Shown here one piece after another: positions 7,808 to 15,952 of a stretch of 48,042 bases of DNA; the first letter of the stretch is position 1, and each line of letters begins with the position of its first letter. The position numbers and the translations under genes were made by a program. The notes beneath the pieces are model-generated. The model ran no database searches. It was given only the letters and a program-made list of their open reading frames with translations, and had not been told where the DNA came from. Source of the DNA: Acidobacteriota bacterium (lineage in GTDB: Bacteria > Acidobacteriota > Terriglobia > Acidiferrales > UBA7541); the NCBI GenBank assembly GCA_021812285.1, contig JAKAOH010000009.1:1-48042 (forward strand), written 5' to 3'.

Positions 7808-8275
7808 ATGCGAATTACCGCGAAAGGGGAATATGCGGCCAAGGCTGTGCTGTACCTCAGCTTGAGGTATCCGAACGTGGTCACGATTCAGGAAGTGGCC
7901 GCCGGACATGACATCCCGCTGAAATATCTGGAACAGATTCTTTTGACGCTGAAGAAGAGCCAACTGCTCGCAAGCCGGCGCGGCGTGCACGGCGGCTACA
8001 CGCTGGCGCGACCGCCCGAACAGATCACCGTGGGCGAGGTGTTGCGCGCGGTGGACGGGAGATTTTCGGAAACGGCGTGCCTGCGCGCCGAATCCAGCGG
8101 CCAGTACAGCTGCCCGGAAGCGCCGACATGCGGGCTGCGGCGCCTGTGGCAAGACGTCCACGAGAGCGTGGACAAAATTCTATTCAGCTCCAATTTCTCC
8201 GACGTCTGCCGGCGAACGCTGGCGAGCCGGCCGCAGGGAAGCCCGTATCCAACCGATTCTGCAGCGGCAAAATAG
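7808..8275 (+). CDS. Rrf2-family transcriptional regulator, likely Fe-S binding
   Basis: This 155-residue protein starts with MRITAKGEYAAKAVLYL, followed by the winged helix (VTIQEVAAGHDIPLKYLEQIL, and the wing SRRGVHGGYTLARPP), all typical of Rrf2/IscR. Three cysteines, C91, C102 and C108, stand in the cluster-ligand position (IscR uses 92, 98 and 104). The spacing here is x10 and x5. A [2Fe-2S] or [4Fe-4S] cluster sensing iron, redox or NO is inferred. ATG 7808 is preferred because the family begins at this residue and GGGG precedes it. A ferredoxin and an iron uptake locus lie within 12 kb, but no direct target site was identified. Confidence 0.87.
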   Translation: MRITAKGEYAAKAVLYLSLRYPNVVTIQEVAAGHDIPLKYLEQILLTLKKSQLLASRRGVHGGYTLARPPEQITVGEVLRAVDGRFSETACLRAESSGQYSCPEAPTCGLRRLWQDVHESVDKILFSSNFSDVCRRTLASRPQGSPYPTDSAAAK

Positions 8276-8363
8276 CGCCCGGCGCGCGCGCTTCGCGATT
8301 CACGGCGATGAACGGTTACCGCATCCCAGCCATGCACCCGCGCGCCGCAAACGAGCGTGGCCG

Positions 8364-8705
8364 CTAGCCTTGGCGAAAATAGGCTTGCGCGTCGGGACGA
8401 AAGAGAAAATATGCGAACAGCAGGAAGATCGCGCCGTGGACCGTCACCTGGCGCCAGGAATTCAAAAAACTGAACGCTACGTGGAACCCGATCCACGCGA
8501 GCGCGAGCCATCGCGCCCAGTTCTTCCTCCGAAGCAGGAAAATCCCGCAAACCAGGGCGACGAGTTCAACTGCCAAAATCCATATGTTTCCGCCGTGAAG
8601 CGCGTTGTGCGGCCCAAGCTCGCGAAAGCGGTAAGTGAAGCCGGCCGCGCCGACGACAACGAGCAGACACCCGATGATGGTGACGGCAATCGGGCGCTTT
8701 TTCAT
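8364..8705 (-). CDS. small integral membrane protein of unknown function
   Basis: This 113-residue protein has four predicted membrane helices: VTIIGCLLVVVGAAGFTY, IWILAVELVALVCGIFLL, WLALAWIGFHVAFSFL and AIFLLFAYFLF. A Lys/Arg-rich N-terminus (MKKRP) and basic loop (RRKNWAR) suggest the N-terminus is inside. The length, charge pattern and start all look like a genuine small membrane protein, but no family function is recognised. It stands alone between the Rrf2 and ferredoxin genes. Confidence 0.7.
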   Translation of the reverse strand: MKKRPIAVTIIGCLLVVVGAAGFTYRFRELGPHNALHGGNIWILAVELVALVCGIFLLRRKNWARWLALAWIGFHVAFSFLNSWRQVTVHGAIFLLFAYFLFRPDAQAYFRQG

Positions 8706-8902
8706 CGAACTCCACCAGATGGAAACGGCATGTCCGCTTCGCGGAAAGGGAATGATTTGGCAGAAGCTGCCAGCGCGAGGAAACGCGGTTTAGCGGTAAA
8801 GGATTTCACCGCGGCAGAATACCACGGGTTCGGCCCAGTTTCTGGGGAAGCTATGACCGACTCGCGCGAGGCAAGAGAGCGCGCGCTCGAACGCGGCGGC
8901 GA

Positions 8903-9184
8903 CTACTGGTTGGCGGCAGCCTGCCTTTTCTTGTACCAGTCGGCGTTGATCTGGGTGAAGTTCTGCCATTTTTCCGGCAGATCCTCGAGGGCGAAAATCG
9001 CCGTCACCGGGCAAACCGGGACGCACGCGCCGCAATCGATGCATTCGTCGGGATTGATGTACAGCATCGTTTCGGCGGCGAAATCATTCTCGTCCTTGCG
9101 CGGATGAATGCAATCCACCGGGCAAACATCTACGCAAGCGGTGTCCTTGGTTCCGACGCACGGTTCGGCGATTACGTAAGCCAT
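8903..9184 (-). CDS. fdxA: 7Fe-type ferredoxin (FdxA-like)
   Basis: This 93-residue electron carrier has C9, C17, C21 and C25 near the N-terminus and C48-x2-C51-x2-C54-x3-C58-Pro later. By analogy with Azotobacter-type 7Fe ferredoxins, C9, C17 and C58 would hold a [3Fe-4S] cluster and C21, C48, C51 and C54 a [4Fe-4S] cluster. The KWQNF-like C-terminal extension is also typical. ATG 9184 is fixed by GAGGAGAA 6 nt upstream; the longer frame to 9325 has no family-like residues. It is cytoplasmic and its redox partner is unknown. It has its own promoter (9248-9277). Confidence 0.92.
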   Translation of the reverse strand: MAYVIAEPCVGTKDTACVDVCPVDCIHPRKDENDFAAETMLYINPDECIDCGACVPVCPVTAIFALEDLPEKWQNFTQINADWYKKRQAAANQ

Positions 9185-9247
9185 CTGGTTCTCCTCGACG
9201 ACACTTGGCTGGCCCCACGGGCTGGCGCCAACGCCCCCTGAAAATCC

Positions 9248-9277
9248 CTTATACCACCAACCGGGCGACGCCAACAA
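9248..9277 (-). promoter_or_regulatory. candidate sigma70-type promoter of the ferredoxin gene
   Basis: Read on the minus strand: TTGTTG (9272-9277), 18-nt spacer, TATAAG (9248-9253), with a TGG extension before the -10. It gives a leader of roughly 55-60 nt before ATG 9184. Confidence 0.5.
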
Positions 9278-9329
9278 GCAAGGTGACGCGAAAAGCGCGA
9301 TTTTCGGCTCGCAGGTGGCGAGCATGTGG

Positions 9330-9359
9330 TTGCGGCGCGGCGCGGGCGGCGAATAGAAT
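9330..9359 (+). promoter_or_regulatory. candidate promoter of the metal-dependent hydrolase gene
   Basis: TTGCGG (9330-9335), 18-nt spacer, TAGAAT (9354-9359). It lies about 90 nt before ATG 9449 and is divergent from the ferredoxin promoter. Confidence 0.4.
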
Positions 9360-9448
9360 GAGTTTTCTGCGGCCGAGACGTGGCGGCGATCTGGCTTTCA
9401 AGACGCCTGCGCGCGACCGCGCGGCTCGCTCCCGGAGGGAAACTACCT

Positions 9449-10159
9449 ATGCTCGACATGCGAGGAAACAAAATCACCTGGCTGGGCCACGCCAGCTTTC
9501 AAATCACGACGGCCGGTGGCCAGACGGTGCTGATCGATCCGTGGATCAGCGGGCCGACCTGCCCGGAAAAGAACAAGACGTTCGAGCAGGTGGATTTGCT
9601 GCTGGCGACGCATGGTCACGGCGACCATTTTTCGGACGTCGTGGGAATTTCGCAGCGGTATAAACCGAAAGTGATGGCGATTTTTGAGACGGCGATGTGG
9701 CTGGAATCGAAAAATGTCGCGAACGTGATGCCGATGAGCAAGGGCGGCACGCAGCGCGCGGGCGATGCCGAAGTAACGATGGTTCACGCGAACCATTCCA
9801 ATTCCATCGTGGACGACGGCAAGATCATCTACGCGGGCGAGCCGGCGGGATTCATCGTGCGCCTGCCCGGCGGCATCACGATTTACCACGCAGGCGATAC
9901 GAATCTGTTTGGCGACATGCGACTCATCGCCGAACTGTACCGGCCGCATCTCGCGCTGCTCCCGATCGGCGACGTTTATACGATGGGCCCGCGCGAAGCG
10001 GCGCACGCAATTCGGCTGCTGGACGTGCACCACGTCGTTCCAATGCATTACGGCACTTTTCCGCTGCTCACCGGCACACCAGAAGTATTGAAGGCGGAGA
10101 CGGGCGACGTCGCGGGCCTGGAAATTCACGCGCTGCGGCCGGGCGAATCGCTCGGCTAG
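9449..10159 (+). CDS. metal-dependent hydrolase, UPF0173 / metallo-beta-lactamase fold
   Basis: This 236-residue protein belongs to the small UPF0173 (YtkL-like) group: KITWLGHASFQI at the start, the dinuclear metal motif THGHGDHF, and the later ligands in ANHSN, YHAGDTNLF and MHYGTF. The substrate is unknown. ATG 9449 follows GGAGGG at 9 nt, and the family starts at this point, so the longer frame from 9380 is rejected. The O-methyltransferase gene follows after 29 nt and is probably co-transcribed. Confidence 0.9.
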   Translation: MLDMRGNKITWLGHASFQITTAGGQTVLIDPWISGPTCPEKNKTFEQVDLLLATHGHGDHFSDVVGISQRYKPKVMAIFETAMWLESKNVANVMPMSKGGTQRAGDAEVTMVHANHSNSIVDDGKIIYAGEPAGFIVRLPGGITIYHAGDTNLFGDMRLIAELYRPHLALLPIGDVYTMGPREAAHAIRLLDVHHVVPMHYGTFPLLTGTPEVLKAETGDVAGLEIHALRPGESLG

Positions 10160-10188
10160 CTCGCGCGCGACCCCCAACGGAGGAAACG

Positions 10189-10854
10189 ATGGCTCGGACG
10201 GTTCCGCGATACGCGCACGAGGGCGTGCTCCAGCCCGCGGTGGATCGCTACGTCAACCAGGTGCTGCCGCGGCGCGATCCCATCCTTGCCGAAATGGAGC
10301 GGCTGGCGAAACGCGAGAACATTCCGATCATCGGCCCTGCCTGCGGGCGGCTACTGGCGCTCGCCGTCGAAGTCAGCGGGGCGAAACGCATTTTCGAAAT
10401 GGGCTCGGCGATCGGATATTCGGCATTGTGGATGGCGCGGGCGGCCAGGCGCGGCGCGAAAATCCATTACACCGATTCCGATCCGCGAAACATCGCACGG
10501 GCACGCGCGTTTCTCCGGCGCGCGGGCGTAGGCAGCCGCGTGGAAATGCATCTGGGAGACGCGCTCGACGTGCTGTACGACACTCCAGGCGCTTTCGACC
10601 TCATTTTCATCGACGTGGACAAGGACCAATATCCAGCCGCGCTGAAGCTTGCGCTGGGGAAATTGCGGCGCGGAGGACTGCTCGTCGCCGACAACGTGCT
10701 CTGGTACGGGCGCGCCGCGCGCCCGGCAAAACGCGGCGACGCGTTCACGCGCGGGATCCAACTGTTCAACCGGAAAATCTACGCGGACAAGAATCTTTTT
10801 TCGGTGATCGTTCCGCTTCGCGACGGCGTCGCCATCTGCGTGAAGAAGAACTGA
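10189..10854 (+). CDS. SAM-dependent O-methyltransferase (family 3 / CCoAOMT-like)
   Basis: This 221-residue protein has the class I methyltransferase motifs: IFEMGSAIGYSALWMA (SAM loop), IHYTDSDPRN, GDALDVL, and FDLIFIDVDKDQYP followed by GGLLVADNVLWYG. The D-x-D-K and DN residues match the divalent-metal and substrate site of catechol/caffeoyl-CoA-type O-methyltransferases. The natural acceptor is unknown. ATG 10189 has a strong GGAGGAAA site. The frame is open much further upstream, but that part overlaps the hydrolase gene and is only an out-of-frame extension. Confidence 0.9.
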   Translation: MARTVPRYAHEGVLQPAVDRYVNQVLPRRDPILAEMERLAKRENIPIIGPACGRLLALAVEVSGAKRIFEMGSAIGYSALWMARAARRGAKIHYTDSDPRNIARARAFLRRAGVGSRVEMHLGDALDVLYDTPGAFDLIFIDVDKDQYPAALKLALGKLRRGGLLVADNVLWYGRAARPAKRGDAFTRGIQLFNRKIYADKNLFSVIVPLRDGVAICVKKN

Positions 10855-10952
10855 GAAGGCTCGATCGGATCATTCCGAGTCCCAAAGCACGGGACGAGGA
10901 ATCTGCTTTTCCGGAATCTACGGACGCGGCCTCGTCGCCGCGAAGTACCCGC

Positions 10953-11894
10953 TCACGGATGTTCGCTGAGAAATTTTTCCGCGTCGAGCGCCGCCATGCA
11001 GCCGCTGCCCGCGGCGGTAATCGCCTGGCGATAGATGCGATCGGCCACATCTCCGGCCGCAAATACGCCTTCGATGTTCGTACGGCTGCCATTGTAAGTC
11101 TTCAAGTACCCTTCGCCGTCCATATGCAGAATCCCGCGAAACACTTTCGTATTCGGCTCGTGCCCGATGCCGAGAAAAACGCCGTCCACGGGCAGGAGTT
11201 CTTCCTTGCCGGTTTCCGTATTGCGCAGCCGCACCGCTTCCACGACTCCTTTTTGAACGTCGAGGATTTCCTCGACGATGTAAGGCGTCATAAACCGGAT
11301 TTTGGGATTTTCGCGGGCGCGCTCGATCATGATTTTCGACGCGCGGAATTCCCGCCGCCGGTGCACGATTGTCACGTGGCTTGCGAATCGCGTGAGAAAC
11401 GTTGCCTCTTCCATCGCCGAATCTCCTCCGCCGATGATGGCGATTTCGCGTTCGCGGAAGAAATAGCCGTCGCAGGTGGCACACGTCGAAAGGCCGTGGC
11501 CAAGCAGCAGTTTTTCGGATTCGAGGCCCAGCATGCGCGCCGAAGCGCCGGCCGCGACAATCAGCGCCCGTGTTTTCACCTCGCGGCCGTCGAGCGCCAA
11601 AGTGAACGGCCGGCGGGTGAAGTCCACCGAGCGGACGGCGCCTTCGGCGTATCGCGTGCCGAAGCGCTCGGCCTGTTTCCGGATCCGCTCGATCAGATCG
11701 GGGCCGAGCACGCCATCGGGAAAGCCGGGAAAGTTTTCGACGGTGGTGGTGAGGCTGAGCTGGCCGCCGGGCTCATGGCCGTCGATGACGAGCGGACGCA
11801 ATTCGGCGCGAGCGGTGTAAACGGCGGCGGTAAGCCCGGCGCAACCACTGCCGATGATGACGACGTTTTCGATATCTGACGCGGATGGATTCAT
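10953..11894 (-). CDS. trxB: thioredoxin reductase
   Basis: This 313-residue flavoprotein has the FAD motif IIGSGCAGLTAAVYTA, the redox-active pair C138-A-T-C141 inside CATCDGYFF, the NADPH motif IIGGGDSAMEEATFL and the C-terminal GVFAAGDVADRIYRQ with a QA-type ending. It reduces thioredoxin with NADPH in the cytoplasm. The length is typical. ATG 11894 has GGGAG 4 nt upstream. It is convergent with the O-methyltransferase gene (98 nt between the stops, nothing recognised there) and has its own extended -10 promoter. Confidence 0.95.
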   Translation of the reverse strand: MNPSASDIENVVIIGSGCAGLTAAVYTARAELRPLVIDGHEPGGQLSLTTTVENFPGFPDGVLGPDLIERIRKQAERFGTRYAEGAVRSVDFTRRPFTLALDGREVKTRALIVAAGASARMLGLESEKLLLGHGLSTCATCDGYFFREREIAIIGGGDSAMEEATFLTRFASHVTIVHRRREFRASKIMIERARENPKIRFMTPYIVEEILDVQKGVVEAVRLRNTETGKEELLPVDGVFLGIGHEPNTKVFRGILHMDGEGYLKTYNGSRTNIEGVFAAGDVADRIYRQAITAAGSGCMAALDAEKFLSEHP

Positions 11895-11952
11895 GGTCTC
11901 CCAAAGGCCTTGGATGGAACAAGCCGCCGGAACGATTCCGAAAAACCACGAA

Positions 11953-11961
11953 ATTGTAGCA
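11953..11961 (-). promoter_or_regulatory. candidate extended -10 promoter of trxB
   Basis: On the minus strand TGCTACAAT fits TGn plus TACAAT. The -35 region is poor. The start codon is about 58 nt downstream. Confidence 0.4.
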
Positions 11962-11991
11962 CGGCGCCGCTGGCGTGCAGCCGTGGCGCCG
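11962..11991. terminator. GC-rich inverted repeat after the APC-type permease gene
   Basis: The arms CGGCGCC (11962-11968) and GGCGCCG (11985-11991) are exact complements, separated by 16 nt. The repeat begins 3 nt past the permease stop. There is no U-tract, so it is at best an imperfect terminator or an mRNA 3'-end stabiliser. Confidence 0.35.
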
Positions 11992-11993
11992 CG

Positions 11994-14291
11994 CTAATTC
12001 GGCAAAGAATCGGGAGGAGGTTCGCCTCCATTGGAGTGCTGACGGCGCTGGCTGATTTCCTCAAGGTGCTTGCGCAGGCGCCCGATGACGGGAGTGACGC
12101 CTTCGGCGTTCATCTCGTTGATCAGCTCGTCGAGGGCGAAGTGGACGATGTCGTGGTGATGAAGCTCCTCGGGCGCGAGGGCTTCGCTCAGCTGGAGCCA
12201 TACGTTGTGGAGAAGATCGACTTCCTTGGGCGTGAGCCGAGGGGCGTGCGGCCCGAGATAGATGATTTCCGTCTGGCCGGTGCGCGTGTAAATTTCCAGG
12301 CGCAGCTGAGGCTTCGGCTCGGGCAAGTGCTCCCACGCGTTGCCGAGCAAGCGGCCCTGCTCGGCGACGCCGATTTTGGACGAATCGCCAAGAATGATGG
12401 CCGAAGACTGCAGGTTTTGCGCGGCGCGGAGCATGGCGTCGTAGACGTCGTTCGCAGCGACCATCGCCAGATGGATGGTCTTGCCTTTTTTCTCCGCGAT
12501 TTCAAGCGATTTCGTGAACAGGTACTGCTCGATCGGCGTGAAAAGCTGATCGGGAGCCAGATCGTGTTCGCCCGAGCCGCCGCGCCGCAGCAGGCGGATG
12601 TGGAGAACGACGACGTCTCGCCGCGCGGGATTCACGCGGTCGAGCAGCGCGGACAGATGATGCAGGTGGTAGTAGTTTCCCACGGGAACCAGATAGTTTC
12701 CGGGTCGCGCGCCGACGGCTTCGAGAGAAAGCTCCTGCCGCTGGGTGAGATTGAATTCATCAAGCTCGATGTGCGGAGCGCGGGTGCGGCGAGTGCGCCG
12801 CTCGGAGGCGTAGAAAACGCAGAAGAGGAGCGCGGTGAAGCTGACGCCGGCGACCGTGGCCGTGGGCTTCGTGAAAAGGTTGACGATGGCGATGGCGAGC
12901 AGCCCGAGCGTGACGAAACCCAGACCCAGCGGAATTTCAACGCCGCGGATGGTGACGTTGGGAGGCATCTTGTATTCGCGATGGACATCCTTCCGGTAGC
13001 GAAGAACGAGCACGCCGATGCCCTTCATCGTGAAACTCCAAATCACGCCAAAAGCGTAGAGTTCGCCCAGCAGCGTGATATTGCCGCCGCTGATCAGAAT
13101 CACCGCCAGTTGCAGCACGGCGATGCAGCTGATCGTGCGATACGTGGTGCCGAAACGCCGGTGCGGCCGGCGAAACCATTCCGGCATCACGCCGTCTTCC
13201 GACAGGCGGTTCAGCACCCCGTTCGAGCCGACGATGGCCGTATTCACCGCGCCGGAAAGGATCAGCGCGCCGACGATCACCACGAACACCTGAAACACCA
13301 GCCGCGCGATATAAGGGCCCTGAAGGTTCATCGCCAGGCCGCCGATCAGGTTGTCGAGGTAGTGCTGGCGGATAGCGGTCGGAATGATCATCGCGGCGAA
13401 AACGGAAACGACGCCGGTGAAAATGAAACTGTAGATGAAAATAATGAACCCGGTTTTTTTCAAGTTGGGCAGCTTGGGGTGCTCGATTTCCCGATAGACC
13501 TGGGCCAGGGTCTCCTCGCCGCTCATCGCCAGAACCGAATGTCCCAAACCGATGAAGATGGCGAGCAGCGGGAAAATCGCCAGCGGAATATGCGTACCCC
13601 ACAGCCAGCCCATCGATTCCTTGGTGAGATGAACGTTCTGCGGGAGCGGAGCGGGCGGGAGGGCGGGATGGCGGACCCAAAGGGTATAGCCGCACCAGGC
13701 GAGCAGAATCACCACCATGACGGTGGTGAGCTGCATGATCCTGAGCGCCTTTTCGCTGGATTCCGGAATGCCCTTGATGTTTTGCCACCAAAAATAGAGC
13801 GTCACGGCGACGGCGCAGACGACCGCGGTGCCTCCCATCGGCAAGCGCGCGGAGCTGTGCATGTATGAAAAAATTTCGTTGGCCACGGCCGCGAAATACA
13901 GGCCGGCGCTGACGCCGCTGATCGGGCCCGTCAGGATGTAATCGAAAAGGAGGGCGGATACCGAGAATTTGGCCATCGTGCCGCCCATTGATTCCTTGAC
14001 CACGCGATAGACGCCGCCGCGGACGAAAATGCTGCAGCTTTCGATGTAGATCGCGCGGACCCCGTAGCTGAACACCATGATCGCCAGTACGAACCACGGC
14101 GCCGTCGGCCCGATGAAGGCTTCGGCCGCGCCGGCGGCGTAGTAGGCCGAGGAGGCCAGGTCGTTGAGAACCACGGCGGCGGCGCGCCAATAGCTGATAA
14201 AGGACAGCATCGCCGTCGTAGCGACCAGCACCTGCGGGAGGGCCCGCAGACCGGCGCGAGAAGGACCCGGGGTTGAGGAGTTCGAGGCCAT
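11994..14291 (-). CDS. APC-superfamily amino acid/polyamine-type permease with C-terminal soluble domain
   Basis: This 765-residue protein has about 12-14 hydrophobic helices over residues 20-510 (for example LVATTAMLSFISYW, WFVLAIMVFSYGVRAIY, GGTAVVCAVAVTLYFWWQNI and VVIVGALILSGAVNTAIVGSNGVL), then a soluble part of about 250 residues. It resembles APC transporters with a C-terminal cytoplasmic USP-like region (VVVLHIRLL near its start and SSAIILGDSSKIG later). The transported solute is unknown. ATG 14291 is used; the preceding TTG 14294 gives only one more residue. No strong ribosome binding site is seen. Confidence 0.8.
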   Translation of the reverse strand: MASNSSTPGPSRAGLRALPQVLVATTAMLSFISYWRAAAVVLNDLASSAYYAAGAAEAFIGPTAPWFVLAIMVFSYGVRAIYIESCSIFVRGGVYRVVKESMGGTMAKFSVSALLFDYILTGPISGVSAGLYFAAVANEIFSYMHSSARLPMGGTAVVCAVAVTLYFWWQNIKGIPESSEKALRIMQLTTVMVVILLAWCGYTLWVRHPALPPAPLPQNVHLTKESMGWLWGTHIPLAIFPLLAIFIGLGHSVLAMSGEETLAQVYREIEHPKLPNLKKTGFIIFIYSFIFTGVVSVFAAMIIPTAIRQHYLDNLIGGLAMNLQGPYIARLVFQVFVVIVGALILSGAVNTAIVGSNGVLNRLSEDGVMPEWFRRPHRRFGTTYRTISCIAVLQLAVILISGGNITLLGELYAFGVIWSFTMKGIGVLVLRYRKDVHREYKMPPNVTIRGVEIPLGLGFVTLGLLAIAIVNLFTKPTATVAGVSFTALLFCVFYASERRTRRTRAPHIELDEFNLTQRQELSLEAVGARPGNYLVPVGNYYHLHHLSALLDRVNPARRDVVVLHIRLLRRGGSGEHDLAPDQLFTPIEQYLFTKSLEIAEKKGKTIHLAMVAANDVYDAMLRAAQNLQSSAIILGDSSKIGVAEQGRLLGNAWEHLPEPKPQLRLEIYTRTGQTEIIYLGPHAPRLTPKEVDLLHNVWLQLSEALAPEELHHHDIVHFALDELINEMNAEGVTPVIGRLRKHLEEISQRRQHSNGGEPPPDSLPN

Positions 14292-14409
14292 CAATGAGCG
14301 AATCCGAGTGACGATACGTTGAAAACGTCAGGATTGTCAAAGACGGAGCGTGGCGGCGGAGGGCGAAAAACCGCACGCCAAGCGAGATGGCTCTGCCACA
14401 CTTGCCGGT

Positions 14410-14772
14410 CTAGGGCGCGGACGAAGCGGAGCGGCAGGATTCGCAGGGGCAGATTCCGCGGAGATAGTCGAAGCTGAAGATGCCAGTGGAATGGCCGTCG
14501 GAGAAATCGAATTGAACGGCGTAGTGGCCGACGGCGGAAGCGGCGCGCGCCGTCGCGCGAGGCTTATAGAGCGGGAGCGGTGAAGGCGGAGCGGAAGCCG
14601 GCGCGATGCCATGTTCGCCGGTACAGACGGCGCAGGGGCAGCGGTCGCGCAGATAAGCGAATTCGTAGTGGCTGTGGTGGCCGTCGGCCCACGTAATTTC
14701 CATGCCTTGGCCTGTGGAAACGTGAACTTTCACCGCAACGGGCATCGAGGAGGCTTCGCTTGCGCGAGACAT
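14410..14772 (-). CDS. DUF971-domain protein with two Cys knuckles
   Basis: This 120-residue protein has the two half-repeats of DUF971 (the N-terminal domain type of gamma-butyrobetaine hydroxylase): ITWADGHHSHYEFAYLRDRCPCAVC and VQFDFSDGHSTGIFSFDYLRGICPCESC. The CPCxxC motifs probably bind zinc or another metal. Small DUF971 proteins are often found near Fe-S and metal genes; their role is unknown. ATG 14772 follows AGGAAAG. It lies 67 nt after the stop of the ATPase-DtxR fusion and could be the last gene of the iron operon. Confidence 0.8.
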   Translation of the reverse strand: MSRASEASSMPVAVKVHVSTGQGMEITWADGHHSHYEFAYLRDRCPCAVCTGEHGIAPASAPPSPLPLYKPRATARAASAVGHYAVQFDFSDGHSTGIFSFDYLRGICPCESCRSASSAP

Positions 14773-14839
14773 CGGATCTTTCCTCGCTTTCGTTCGCCAA
14801 CTCGCACGCGCATCGCGCCAACCGCCAAGGCGCGCCGGC

Positions 14840-15952
14840 CTAGACCTTAATCTTCGCCAGCTTCGCCGGCTCGCCATGCCCTTCCGGACGGCAGCAATGG
14901 CCGGGCGGAATGGGATGGCCGTGCGGGCAGGTGCGCGGATGGCCGAGAAACGTGCAAATTTTTTCGTCGAGTTCGGGGCTGATGATGTGCTCGAACTTGC
15001 AGGCGTGGGTATCGGCCTCGGGATCCTCGATCGAGAATGTATCCATGAACAGGCGCTCGGCGAGCCGGCGGCGGCGGACGAGGTCGCAAGCGCGTTTGCG
15101 GCCCCTCTCGGTGAGCGCGATTCCGGCGCTTTTTTCATCGAGCAGGCGAAGCTCTGCCATTTGCCTGAGCAGATGGCCGACCTCGAGCGGGCCGACGCCC
15201 GAGAGCTGCTCGGCGCGGGCGGCCGTGCCCTGTTCTCCGGAGATGAAAATTTCCTCGAGAAGGTGATCGAAGCGGACTTCGTCGTCGGCGGAGGAAACGA
15301 CGATCTGCGCGAGGCGGCCGTGAGTGAGCTCGATGCGGCGGCCGGCGAGGCGCCCGATCGCCGGATCGTGCGTGACGAGAAGGATGGTCTGGCCGGCGGC
15401 GTGGAGTTCGTGAAAGAGGTTCAGAACGAGTTGCTGATTCACTTCGTCGAGATTGCCGGTGGGCTCGTCGGCGAGCAGAATGTTCGGCTGATTGATGAGC
15501 GCGCGGGCGATCGCGACGCGCTGCTGCTCGCCGCCCGATAGCTGCGAAGGAAGATGGGTCATCCGGTCGGCCAGGCCAACACGAACAAGCGCCCGGGCGG
15601 CCTGCGCTTCGTGGGTCATGCTGTGGAAATACTGCGCCAACATGACGTTTTCGAGCGCGGTGAGATAGGGCACCAGGTGGAACTGCTGGAAAACGAAGCC
15701 GACCTTTTCCGAGCGGTAACGGGTGAGCGCTTCCTCGTCGAGCCCGGCGAGTTCGACGCCGTCCACGAGCGCTCTCCCAGCCGACGGCGTATCTAGCCCG
15801 CCAAGAATATTGATGAGCGTCGTCTTGCCCGAACCGGACGGGCCCATGATCGCGACCCATTCGCCGGGATCGATGTTGAAACTGACGCCATCGAGAGCGC
15901 GCACGCCGCCATATTGCTTCGTCAATTGCTCAACCGCGATTACAGGCTCCAT
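14840..15952 (-). CDS. ABC transporter ATPase fused to a DtxR/MntR-type metalloregulator domain
   Basis: This 370-residue fusion has two parts. Residues 3-220 form a MacB/LolD-class ATPase: Walker A GPSGSGKTTL, signature LSGGEQQRVAIARAL, Walker B ILLADEPTGNLDE and the switch His in LVTHD. After residue 225 comes a complete DtxR-like region: winged helix (ARAEQLSGVGPLEVGHLLRQM, ALTERGRKRA), the LVRRRRLAERLFMDTF helix, the metal and dimer motif THACKFEH, and CPHGHPIP. The Cys, Glu and His of IdeR metal site 2 are kept, but the His of site 1 (KHRL in IdeR) is Arg. ATG 15952 overlaps the upstream permease stop by 13 nt. The ATPase would power the two permeases; the DtxR part may sense Fe or Mn and bind DNA or tune the ATPase. 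Confidence 0.9.
   Translation of the reverse strand: MEPVIAVEQLTKQYGGVRALDGVSFNIDPGEWVAIMGPSGSGKTTLINILGGLDTPSAGRALVDGVELAGLDEEALTRYRSEKVGFVFQQFHLVPYLTALENVMLAQYFHSMTHEAQAARALVRVGLADRMTHLPSQLSGGEQQRVAIARALINQPNILLADEPTGNLDEVNQQLVLNLFHELHAAGQTILLVTHDPAIGRLAGRRIELTHGRLAQIVVSSADDEVRFDHLLEEIFISGEQGTAARAEQLSGVGPLEVGHLLRQMAELRLLDEKSAGIALTERGRKRACDLVRRRRLAERLFMDTFSIEDPEADTHACKFEHIISPELDEKICTFLGHPRTCPHGHPIPPGHCCRPEGHGEPAKLAKIKV

Noticed and set aside
9697-10188. N-terminal extension of the O-methyltransferase frame
   Set aside because: It overlaps the hydrolase gene in another frame, is Arg-rich, and a strong ribosome binding site precedes ATG 10189.
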